Assembly: GCA_001931905.2 (NCBI GenBank)
Contig: MSJI02000681.1
Span: forward strand, 67,134 to 131,133
Length of the DNA stretch: 64,000 nucleotides
From: Cladosporium sp. IMV 00045
Taxonomy: Eukaryota; Ascomycota; Dothideomycetes; Cladosporiales; Cladosporiaceae
Direction of reading: 5' to 3'
This document shows, one piece after another, positions 31,953 to 42,867 of this stretch. The notes under the pieces were generated by a model. The model searched no databases and was not told the origin of the DNA. It worked only from the letters and a program-made list of their open reading frames with translations. The translations under genes were made by a program, and so were the position numbers. Positions within the stretch are counted from its first letter, which is position 1; every line of letters begins with the position of its first letter.

Positions 31953-34900
31953 ATGTCTTCATTGCATGAGAGGACTACGAGTGACGAGGGTCTCTCGATT
32001 GAAGACAAGGCTGCAATTGCTAACCAAAGGCGAGTGTGGGAGGTCAGGAAGTACTGCCAGACCAGGCCCTCTCTTGCTCGAGGCGGCATCAGCTCCTCAA
32101 CAACATCAGATGATGGCGCGTCACTTCATAGCGAGCAGGACAGTGCCGACGGAGCCCTGACAGCCTTGCTCAGAGGCACTCTCACACTCCTGGAAGCGGA
32201 TATTGTACGAACCTGCATAGAACCGTTCACGGCTCTTGCGCTAATGTTTGCAGGTCATGGTCTCGCTCCTGGACGAACATACACAATTTTTCCTATCCGG
32301 AGCTACACCGAATGATAGCAACGACGGGTGGGTATCGGCCGGGTCTGCTCAGTGGTACGGTTGTGACGAGGTCAATCACCACGGTGGACTCTGCGAACGT
32401 ACGATCTCAGGGATACACCAACCTGGAATACCGGCGCTCTACGAGGTGCTGGATATGTCCAGAACAGAGCGCACGCAGAATCTGCCTTTCATCAATGGAA
32501 CTGTCGCGGAATTCCGACATTATGCTGGCATGCCCATAAGGAGTCCCAATGGCCTCAACATTGGAACGGTGTTTACCATGAGCAAAACCCCGGCCACAAC
32601 TGGAATCAACCAAGCTCAACGAGATTGTCTCTACCAGGCCACCAAGAATGTCATGGCTCAGCTGGTACAAGCCACGCAAGCACTGGAAGGCAAGCGCGCC
32701 GAGAGATACAATGAGGCTCTTTCAAGACTGCTTAACAGTCGGGCTTACGATCGAGTACGACAGCACGAAGATGGTAATCCCGGTCCAGAGACGCCTTTAC
32801 ATACAGCCGATGTGTATAGAGACGCTGCAAAGCTTCTCCACGAACACTTTGAGTTCTCCGGCCTTGTTTTCCAGGAAGTGCCACTTGCGCCTGAACATTC
32901 TCACAATACGTCAACTCCTCTTGAAGAGAGAGTCATAGCGAACGAAGTTTATCCAGGAATGGCCGCTATTGTCCCTCTGCAGAGAAACGCGGTCCACGAC
33001 ATGCTCGAAGCTTTCCCGAATGGAGGTGTTTTGCATATTGATGATGCGGAAGAGCGCCCCATATTTGCCGGAGCTGTCAACTACGATAAGACAGCTCTGA
33101 ACGAGGCGACAAATGTCTCCCTCGCTCAATCTTTCCCGGGTGCTCGCCAAATCATGTTCACTCCACTCTGGGACGCCGTGCACAATCGTGTTACAGCTCT
33201 TTGTGTCGGTTGGGTTCTCAGCGACTTGCGTGTTTTACGACCTGAAACGGATCTCATGGCGATGTCTTCATTTTGCATGGCTACAATGTCCCTCGTCCTT
33301 CGTATGGAATCGCAAATGCTGGAGCGAGTCAAATCCGACTTCCTTGGCTCGATTAGCCACGAAACGCGATCGCCTCTTCACGGGATCCTTGGCAACCTGG
33401 AACTCGCCCTCATGACCGATTGCAGCTCAGATCTGCGTAAGATGTTGCTTGACGCAAGGTACGTTAGCTCGAGCTTGATCTTTATATATTTGTGAACTGA
33501 TAACAATCAAGGTCTGGCGCCTCGCAACTCCTGGAGACCCTTGACAAGGTCTTGCTCCACTCGAGGGTGCAGGGTCAGTCCAAATCTACATCCACAGGTC
33601 AGCCTTTGCATTTAGTCACTGATGGCTCCACGCCCGAACAAGACAAGAGTGAGGGCCGCGGGTCCATTGTACAAATCGGCCCGAGAAGCGGGGAATACGA
33701 TGCCACGTCTGGTGAAACGAACCTCATAGATCTCTGCGAAGAAATTATCGAGAGTGTTGCAAAGCACGCACGATTCTCCGAACGCACAACTACCCCTTCT
33801 GTTGAACGGAAAAGGAGCATTAACGACCAATATGGTCTCCACAATGAAAGCTCAACCGCTCAACGAGGCGGATGGGATGGTCTCGTCATATTTGATGGCC
33901 GCAGCTCCGACAACCGCCAAGTCAGGAGAAACACTCCATTCCGTGCAATCCTTGAAAATCTTCTGGGCAATGCCATCAAGTTCACGAGAAGCAAGTTTTG
34001 TGTCCGCGCATCCCTGAGGCTGGAGGATGATTGCTTTTATCTGGATATCATAGACTGTGGTCGAGGTTTCTCGAAGGCCTTTGTTAGGCACAGTCTATAT
34101 GTCCCGTTCTCTCAACAAGAACCCTTAGACAGCGGCGTAGGCTTAGGTCTATCTCTGGTCAAAGGGAACCTAGACGCTCTGGGAGGTCACATGCAACTCG
34201 AGACCGACGAGACTCTTGGCAGTACTGCGACAATCTCTATACCTGTGCCGAATTTGATAGGGGATGTCGAGCAGAAACCCGAGGATGACTCCACCGGTCG
34301 AGGTGGCACGTCCGTGATACCGCCAATGCCTCGGTGTGAGGAGGGTGAGCTACCTGTTCTCAGGGCTTGCATTTATGCCCCCAAAATCGGAGAGGACAAG
34401 CGTGGTAAAAGGTCCATCAGCCTGCTTCACGAATCTCTGTCTCATACTCTTGAAGCTTGGTTCCAACCCAGGATCGCGCTCTGGCAAGAAGGCCAAGACG
34501 AAAGCCTGCCACACTTGGTGTTCATCGCGTATCCTGATTTGGAATCCTTCCGAATCTCCTCGGGCGAGGCGTTCACAGCTGTGAAAAAGGTGGTAGTCTG
34601 CGCAGATGTCGACGACGAATCCGAGTATGATGGGAGAAAGATTTCTGCCGCCTCCCGGGTCGCCGACGCCATCATTACTGGCTCGATTCTGCCTTCCAAA
34701 CTGTGGAAGGCCATAATGCTGTTTTTCCCTCACATCGATCCAACTCAGGCTTTGAAGCACGAACAAAATGACACACACCTCGGAACCAATGCACAGGGCG
34801 ACAGAAATGGGGATGAGGCGGCTCATAACCCAGATTCGAAATCTGAAACACCACCAGATGAAGCGCAGATCGATCACGATGACAAGAGCCGTAACGCCAG

Positions 34901-35647
34901 TCTTCCCGATCGCACAGTCAACCCTGTTGAGAATGGATGTCAGCATTCAGAGGGCGATGGTGAAGACAAATCATCAAAAGCACAGGAAGCTACTAGAGCG
35001 GCTAGCGATCAAATTTCTAAAGAACAACATGCATCAGACCAGGACACTCGTCGCCCCAGCCAAGAGAACTCTGGTCTGGTGGCTCGACCCCGATTGCTGC
35101 TTGTTGATGACAGTAAGTCGGTTGATAGACCCCAATCCGCGACACGCAAAGAGCTGACTTCGCCCAGACAATGTAAATTTGAAGATGCTCGCCATGTTCG
35201 TGAAGAAATGTGGCATCGCTGCTGATGATGTCGCCCAAGCCAGTGGGGGTCAGCAAGCTATTGACTTATACAGAGAAGCTGCTACTGGTGAAAACGGTCC
35301 AGCAGCCGGCTTTGACATCATTTTCATGGATTTGGTGAGACCCCAACAAAGCGCGTCTGGATACGTCTTCACGAAACTAACGTTCCACAAAGAGTATGCC
35401 AGAGGTCAACGGCTTCGACGCCACGTCCGCCATCCGCCGCATGGAAGAATTCAGCGGCGGCAAGCGATCGTACATTGCGGCGCTCACGGGTCTTGTCAGC
35501 GACAAGGATCGTCATGCAGCGAATGTTGCAGGCACGGATGAGTACATTACGAAACCTGCTGGTCTGAAGAACGTCAAGGCCGTAATCGACAAGTGGAAGT
35601 CGGCGCTCGAGACCTCACTTTTACCAGATGGCCAGGGCACGGTGTGA
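31953..35647 (+). CDS. Hybrid histidine kinase, copy 2
   Basis: Exons 31953-32204, 32254-33458, 33512-35112, 35168-35334 and 35393-35647; 1159 residues, one codon shorter than copy 1 (in exon 2). Intron positions and phases are the same as in copy 1, and all motifs are kept: GISHE-type H box (SISHETRSPLHG), NLLGNAIKFT, IIDCGRGF, GVGLGLSLVK, LLLVDDNNVNLKML, IIFMDLSMPEVNG, AALTG and YITKPA. The two proteins differ at many positions spread over the GAF and linker regions, while catalytic blocks are nearly unchanged. That pattern fits purifying selection on both copies, not decay of one. It should have the same His-Asp phosphorelay role as copy 1. Confidence 0.9.
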
Positions 35648-38289
35648 TTGGCAGCAGGGGGAGCCCAGGTGACCTGCGGCTGGATCTAAACATATGGCGC
35701 GGATACGATGTATCTGCCTCAAGCAATTGCCCAGAGAGATGCATCGGCAAACAATTCACGAGCAAGGGAAAGGCAAGGGACAGGCTACAGACACACAGCG
35801 CTGGCGTTGTGTGCATGACCCGGTCATGAAGCATCATCAACGATGGAAACCGATGCGATGGGAGACGGTTCGGACACGCGCAACTTTGGAATCGACAACG
35901 ATTCACCTCCCAATCTTTATGATGAATTGACTTCACCGATCAATGGTCCACTGGCTGAACCTAGTATCGCAACATAGAAGCTCCCGGCTTAACGCCGGCA
36001 AGGACGTTTTTCCATTCTGACTTCAAACCCATGTACCCGTACATATATTTCAAATCCCCAAATGACTGATCGATGCCTTAGCGTTTGCCGAGTTGGTTGC
36101 CCATACTTAATGCTGCGCAGAAGACGCTTTGACGCGTTCAGCAGCGTGACGGTCATGCATTTGAAGATTGTCGAAGGACTGGGGCCGCAGGAAGACTTTC
36201 TGGAAATTTATGAACCTTTCAGCTTTTAACAGCAATATCGCCACATGTATTTCTTCAAAGCAGAAGAAGAAGAAATGGACTTGTCGAACGTCGGGTATGC
36301 CGATTACGATATCCGACCGGTCATCGCGCAAGTACAGCAGTTCCGACATTTCAATCACGGCATTATTTACTTGTTACTAGCAGCCCATAGGAGGTATTTG
36401 TCTGCCATCGCGGTAGAATACTTTCCGTGTGGAGACTGGAAGTCCGGATTACAGTTATTGAAACCAAAGCAGAATCGAATGTTACTGTGACCTAGCTGAC
36501 GAAATCGAAATCGAAATTAATGTCCAGCACACATGGAGCAGAGCTGAAATCAGAAGCAGCAGAGAGCTGCGCATTATTTAGATAGCTCAGCACGTAGCAT
36601 GTGATCGAATCGACAGCCTCGTCTACACAACAATCCAATACAGTACCCGAAAAGCCCCGGAAGAGGATTGATCCCGCACAGGCGCCCAAGCCAACGAGCG
36701 GCAAGTTCTGGACCGCGGTTTGCTCCGCCTCGCTCGCCTCTATTTTCGTGTGTTAACAAATGATCACTTCTTCGAGCGCCAGCAAGAGCCTAGAAGAGCG
36801 GGCGCAGCACAGTCCATGGGATTATGATCGGGTGGCCACGTTATCGTGCAGTAATAGCCTCACGCCTCTCGTGGAGGCGTGTGGGGTCCGAAGGGCAAGA
36901 CTGCACGCGCTTTTCGGAGGATCTCGTTTCGTTTCATGACAGTTTTCGGCAGGCGAAGCAGTAGGAATGCGTGAAGAGAGGGTATTTCGGGTAAGTCGGG
37001 TTGATGATAGGCGATTTCGATTAGGCGCATCGATTTCGGACGCAGGCCGAACTAGAGGCGAAAGGTGTCTGGCTCTCAAACTGCAATTCCCATGGTATAA
37101 TAGATGTGTAAGAGCCGTAGCGGAGGGAGGTATGCCGCGGGTATCCGAGCGCCACAGCAGCAAGGCGAGGGATGATGATGTCTGTGCTGAACCCGCCTGG
37201 CGACTAATAAGAGACTTCGAAGAGGTCTGGATTGGATGATTCAATTGATGGGAGATGCCGAGGATCTACATCCTTCTCCGCGCCCAGAAAACTGTTTGCG
37301 GAGAGGGTACTACTAAAGTCTCAGGCGCTTGTACGAAAATGGAGATTGGGAATGCATGTGAACGGTATAGGGATGAATTCATGTTGGATCGACGGGCGTG
37401 AGTGAGGTTTGATGTAGGTCTTTGTCAGGATATGCTGTGCGTATGCTGTTTGTGTGACATACAAGGCGGCATTCAATTCATGCAGCGTGAATGACACATA
37501 AGATGCCTTGCGTGTTCATGTTGCTTCTTCTGAAACCCCGTCATGCTGCTGCTGAACTGGCCGAGTCGATATACAAGCGATGCAGCAGCAATCAATTCGG
37601 GAAATGTCTCTACGTTATCAAAGTAGGACTACTGCCGAGCTTCGCTTCTCTGCCTGATGTCAGCGGACGATCTACTTCCTCTCCTCCGTACCTGGCAAGA
37701 TCACTGATGAGCAATACAGCAATTGGACTAAGAGTGCAGTCGTGACGTTTTATTTTCACCATTTCCCCTCTGACGCTCGAAGGGATGAGCGACGATGCTC
37801 GTCATATTGGGACTAGCAGAGAGGCTGGAGAAGCTGGCTCCCCTCGCCCGGAGAAAGTTCCTCCTCACGCACCCACGTCGTTTATCATCAGCTGTCCTCG
37901 CAGCAGCTACACGAAAGCCAGCTCAAAGTAACATCATACTTAGCTCCTCTCCCTGTTATCCTCGCGTGTCTCTTGGTCCGAATACTGGCATTCTCGGCCT
38001 GCCACCGTTTACGCCCGATAGTACCAGCCATTCCGACTTGCTCCGAGGGGAATCGAGACACCACTGTGGGGCAGGCAGCATCACATCCAGAGCCTCTTCG
38101 AGCTTTGTTCCGAGCCTTGGAGACAGAATGTCGCCGCCAGCGAGTGGTATTAATACTCGCCCTGCCCCTCCTATGAGAGCTTATACTCCTCCTCCACCAG
38201 ACCCAGACTCCTCCAGTACTTTTCTTACAGACCAAATCGCAAAGCAACAGAGGAGCAACTTTCATTCTTCATCTCTACAATACGTCACC
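35648..38289. promoter_or_regulatory. Long upstream region of PEP carboxykinase
   Basis: About 2.6 kb without a supported gene between kinase 2 and the PEP carboxykinase ATG. A CreA/Mig1-like GTGGGG lies at 38066-38071 and another follows the palindrome at 36861-36881. The bases just before the ATG (TCACC) are an excellent start context. An upstream frame open from 37795 and in frame with the ATG is judged non-coding (see rejected items). Confidence 0.55.
36861..36881. promoter_or_regulatory. Perfect palindrome CACGCCTC-n5-GAGGCGTG (copy 2)
   Basis: Same 21 bases as at 29152-29172, about 1.4 kb upstream of the PEP carboxykinase start, also followed by GTGGGG. Candidate binding site for a dimeric regulator; function is inference. 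Confidence 0.45.
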
Positions 38290-40618
38290 ATGGTGTCCCA
38301 AAGCGTGAACAAGACCGCCCTCCACCCTAAGGGTGTCGAGTATGTCCATCTTCCTGACTGTGAAACCGCCATCCAGCATACAATACTGACATATCACGTC
38401 AAGGCCCCAGGTCGAGCACACCGAGATTGAGGAGGAACTCCACGAGAAGGCACACATTGACTACGACCGCGTTGCTATTGTGAGTTCACCACGCTACCTG
38501 CTACAAGTGTACAGTACAGCCAAGCTGACATGCCCTCAAAGATTGCCAACCCTTCCGTTCCGGCCCTTTACGAAGATGCTCTGGTCTACGAGACCGGTTC
38601 CGCCATCACATCTACCGGCGCCCTTTCCGCCTACTCTGGTGCTAAGACTGGTCGCTCGCCTTCCGACAAGCGTGTTGTAGAGGAGGACGGCTCCAAGGAC
38701 AACATCTGGTGGGGCCCTGTCAACAAGCCTATGTCTCCCGAGGTGAGTGGCATCACGATATTTCTTAGGCGATTTTTTCTTCGTCGTCACGATGGCATGC
38801 AAACTACTGCGCCGCCGATCCAATGGGCGCCCCGGTCCTCCATGTCGCGTGGGCTTGGGAGCGCGGGGCTGCATACGTCACATGCACCCCAAACCCGAAT
38901 CCTCTCTCTCCATCCTCGGCAACGGCTGGCTTGGCTGGCTTCATGCCATCACATGTTTCCAGACGTCCGGCCTTGTACGCGAAGCGATATTGGCGAAAAC
39001 ATGTTGCTAACATTCTTTCCCTCAGGTCTGGCGCATCAACCGTGAGCGTGCTGTCGACTACCTCAACACCCGCAACCGTATCTACGTTATCGATGGTTTC
39101 GCCGGCTGGGACGAGCGTTTCCGCATCAACGTTCGCGTTGTCTGCGCTCGCGCATACCATGCTCTCTTCATGCGCAACATGCTCATCAGGCCCTCTCGCA
39201 AGGAGCTTGAGCACTTCCACCCCGACTATGTCATCTACAACGCCGGTGCTTTCCCCGCCAACCGCTTCACCACCGGTATGACCTCCGCCACCTCCGTCTC
39301 CATCAACTTCGCCGAGAAGGAGATGGTCATCCTCGGTACCGAGTATGCTGGTGAAATGAAGAAGGGGTGAGTGGTTCCCCTCAATGTTGCTGCTTTTTGG
39401 ATGTGGATGTTCCTTCATGCTGCTGTATGCTGCTGTCTCCCGAATCCGCAGTAAAGTGGTTTTGGAGATGAGCAGCAGCACCAGCTAGAGATCAGACCCC
39501 AATTCTGGATCAAGAGCAGTCTTCAAACACATTTGAACGACCATACTGATCAATCACCAGAATCTTCACTGTCCTCTACTACGAGATGCCCATCAAGCAC
39601 GACGTCCTCACCCTTCACTCTTCCGCCAACGAGGGCAACAACGGCGATGTCACCGTTTTCTTCGGTCTCTCCGGTACCGGCAAGACCACTCTTTCTGCCG
39701 ACCCCAAGCGTGCCCTGATCGGTGACGACGAGCACTGCTGGAGCGACCGTGGCGTCTTCAACATTGAGGGCGGCTGCTACGCCAAGTGCATTGGTCTCTC
39801 CGCCGAGAAGGAGCCTGATATTTTCAACGCCATCAAGTTCGGCTCCATCCTCGAGAACGTCGTTTTCGACCCCACCACTCGCGTTGTCGACTACGATGAC
39901 ACCACCCTCACCGAGAACACTCGTGTCGCTTACCCCATCGAGTACATCGAGAACACCAAGATCCCTTGCGTGTCCAGCAGCCACCCGACCAACATTATCC
40001 TCCTCACTTGCGATGCTCGTGGTGTCCTCCCTCCCATCTCCAAGCTCAACACCGCCCAGACCATGTACCACTTCATCTCTGGTTACACCTCCAAGATGGC
40101 CGGTACCGAGGAGGGTGTCACTGAGCCCCAGGCTACTTTCTCCTCTTGCTTCGCCCAGCCCTTCCTCGCTCTTCACCCCATGAAGTACGCTCAAATGCTT
40201 GCGGACAAGATCGCTTCTCACAACGCCAACGCCTGGCTTCTCAACACCGGCTGGACCGGTGCTGGTGTCAAGGACAACGGCAAGCGCTGCCCTGTACGTT
40301 CAACCCAATCCACTCACCCTCCCATGAACAGTTCATTGACAAATCCCACAGCTCAAGTACACCCGCGCCATCCTCGACGCCATCCACTCCGGCGAGCTCG
40401 CCAACCAGGAGTACGAGGTGTACGACTGCTTCAACCTCTCCGTCCCCAAGACCTGCCCCGGCGTGCCCGACGAGCTCCTCAACCCGGCCAAGGGCTGGAC
40501 CGGCGCCTCCGACTTCAAGGGCGAGGTCACCAAGCTCGGCGGCCTGTTCAAGGAGAACTTCAAGAAGTACGAGGACCAGGCCACCCCTGAGGTCCTCGCC
40601 GCTGCGCCTGAGTGCTAG
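38290..40618 (+). CDS. PCK1: Phosphoenolpyruvate carboxykinase (ATP)
   Basis: Six exons: 38290-38339, 38404-38479, 38542-38742, 39026-39366, 39561-40293 and 40352-40618; all phases agree; 555 residues, near yeast Pck1 (549). It converts oxaloacetate and ATP to PEP, CO2 and ADP, the committed step of gluconeogenesis, in the cytosol. Marks: [19 protein letters not shown], the ATP P-loop [13 protein letters not shown], the metal/ATP motif LIGDDEHCW and the conserved end of the family (NPAKGW). Codon third positions are strongly C-biased, as in highly expressed fungal genes. Introns 3 and 4 (283 and 194 bp) are unusually long for this window. Glucose repression is expected from the family; CreA-like GTGGGG sites lie upstream. 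Confidence 0.97.
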
Positions 40619-41243
40619 ACGATCCTGTCGGTAAGAAGGTTCGATGTGAATATTTGCAGAAAGGAGAAAAGAGACATATACCACATGCGATGATGATTTC
40701 GTTTTAAGGGGCGTTTTTGGGGGCACGGCATAATTATGATCAGATACGCAAAAGATTATTTTCCAATTCAAAAAAGAAAAAATTAAAAAAAAAAAAAAGT
40801 TAAACTCGTAAGTTGCCTTATGTTTTCACGTTAGTATCAATACATGTCCTTACATTTGATGTTATGATTTCTTTGTTGCAATAGTGGCTGAAAACCCGGC
40901 AATTCCTCGACTTTCACATCCATCATGCAAGTGGAGTTGATGAATGCTAATGAACTGTTGCTGGTTCATCCTCATGCTTCTGTTTCGAAACTGTCGCGTC
41001 CGAGCTATCGTTGTGTGAAGAGTACCCTCCGTCATTTGATAGTCCTCATAAGTACATCTCGCTACCTAGCCGTCGTCCATGGAAAGTGGAAAAAGGAAGG
41101 GCGGAAATAGGCGTGCGCCCAAATAAGTGGTAGGGTATCTCGTTCGATCTATATCGCACACTTTGATGTTAAAAAAGATTTTGTTTATCATCTCTCGTAA
41201 TTTATCCATATATCGCTTCTCTTCTCTTTCTCTTTAAAATTTC
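40619..41243. other. Convergent intergenic, A-rich tract
   Basis: 3' ends of PEP carboxykinase and MTA phosphorylase. A 28-base A-rich tract lies at about 40771-40799. Nothing else seen. Confidence 0.5.
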
Positions 41244-42257
41244 TCACTCGAAGTATCCAGGGAACAACCAGCCGATCTTCTGCTTGGCCTCCTGGCTCCT
41301 CCCAGGCGCAGCGGTAATGCTACCGGCGAACTTCATCTGGCCCTCGAGGTGCTTGGCCGCGACGAGATCCTTGTGCTCGTCCTTGCTCAGCTCGTCGAGG
41401 ACGGCGCCGACGAAGCGCCTGGCGTTCTCCGCGTTGGCCTTCATGTTGCCCATGACCATCTCGACGGTGACGTCGCCCTCGGAAACGTGCCAGCAGTCGT
41501 AGTCGGTGCTCATGCAGATCATCTGGTACGCGATCTCGGCCTCCTTGGCCAGTTTGGCCTCGGGCAAAGCGCTCATGTTGATGACGCTGCCGCCCCACGC
41601 GCGGTACATGTTGGATTCGGCGCGGGTGCTGAACTGCGGGCCCTCCATGCAGACGACGGTGCCCTTGTCGTGCAGACGGACGCCGTCGCCCTCCAAGCTG
41701 TGGCCGCACTGGCGCACGACTTTGGCGACGCCCTCGTCGAAGGGGTCCGCGAAACCGACGTGCCCGACCATGCCGCCCTCGAAGAACGTGAAGGGCCGGA
41801 TGCCCTTGGTGCGGTCGATGATCTGGTCCGGGATGACGAAGTCGCGGGGCTTGATGGCTTCCTGCAGGCTGCCCACGGCGCTGAAGGCGATGATGGTGCG
41901 CACGCCGAGGCTGCGCAGGGCGGCGATGTTGGCGCGCGCGGGCACCTCGTGCGGCGCGATCTCGTGGTGCAGGCCATGGCGGGAGATGAAGGCGACGGGG
42001 ATGGGCTTGCCGGCGCTGGAGGGCGCGTTGTGGTGCAGGACGGTAATGGGCGAGGAGGGTGCGCCCCAGGGGGTGGTGGGCTTGAGGGAGGCGACTTGGG
42101 TGAAGCCGGGGAGGGATTGGAGGCCGGTGCCACCGATGACGGCGATGGGGATGGGTTCTGTGGTGGATTGTCAGAGGATGGACGACTCGAGGTGTCGTGA
42201 AGACCAGATGTAGTGAAAGAAAGCCATACCAGGGTAAGAATCAGCGATGTTTGCCAT
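41244..42257 (-). CDS. MEU1: S-methyl-5'-thioadenosine phosphorylase
   Basis: Exons 42230-42257 (28 nt, encodes MANIADSYP plus one base) and 41244-42157; 72-bp intron, phase correct; 313 residues. It phosphorolyses methylthioadenosine to adenine and methylthioribose-1-phosphate in the methionine salvage cycle. Family blocks: phosphate-binding AVIGGTGLQ and ISRHGLHHEIAPHEVPARAN; CMEGPQFSTRAESNMYR (ribose/methylthio site) and STDYDCWH (base site). Cytosolic, trimeric in known members. It diverges from the Zn2Cys6 gene at 42868. Confidence 0.96.
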
Positions 42258-42867
42258 TTTGCGGAAGCCGATGTGTATGTGGCGTCTGAAGGTGGAGGTG
42301 GTGTTCAGAGTAAACAGTCGAGACGATAGCATTGAATTACCGATATTATTATTATTCTATGGAGTCAGTCAACTTTTCTTGCCCAAGCCCCGCAACACGT
42401 GCTTGATGAGATGGCGGGGCAGATGTTGAGATTTGGTGACATCAAAATGAAGAAGAAACACGGCGACCACCGGATAACTTGGTATGGTTGCATATCGCGT
42501 TGGACGGTGTTGGAAATACCTGCTGATATTACATTTTAGCCGCACCATAGGCTTAAAGATGATCCGGATTGTCAGATGTGCCTCTAAACTGACCACACGA
42601 TTTGATGGCTTGTCAATTCATAAAGCGGACGATTTGTGAAACGGAAGCGGAGTCAAAAACAACCGTCCGCTCCGTTCCGCATCTCGCGCATTCCATGCTG
42701 ATGAAATCCTTCTGCCTGGTCGAAATCGATTTCGTATTTGTAAAGGGGAGCTGTCTGGCATTGACATCGTGTGGCAAGGTCTTGTTTTTGTGCATTCTCC
42801 TGCGCGTGTTATACATCAGCAGCGAAGGACCATCACCATCATCGACACAGCCCATCACAAACGGAGC
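42258..42867. other. Divergent promoter, MTA phosphorylase / Zn2Cys6 factor
   Basis: 610 bp shared upstream region; no coding signal. Confidence 0.5.

Larger units (their letters stand above)
30469..38164. repeat. Tandem duplication unit 2 (about 7.7 kb)
   Basis: Begins at the last base of the N gap at the position equivalent to 22781 and ends at the position equivalent to 30448, then continues uninterrupted into the PEP carboxykinase leader. It contains the truncated Rgt1-like copy, kinase 2 and the PEP carboxykinase upstream region. Confidence 0.9.

Noticed and set aside
37795..38430. Long frame upstream of and in frame with PEP carboxykinase, possibly an N-terminal extension
   Set aside because: The copy at 30079-30448 is also open, but the base differences I compared between copies change the amino acid in this frame, unlike a coding region under selection. 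The ATG at 38290 has an ideal context and matches the family start.
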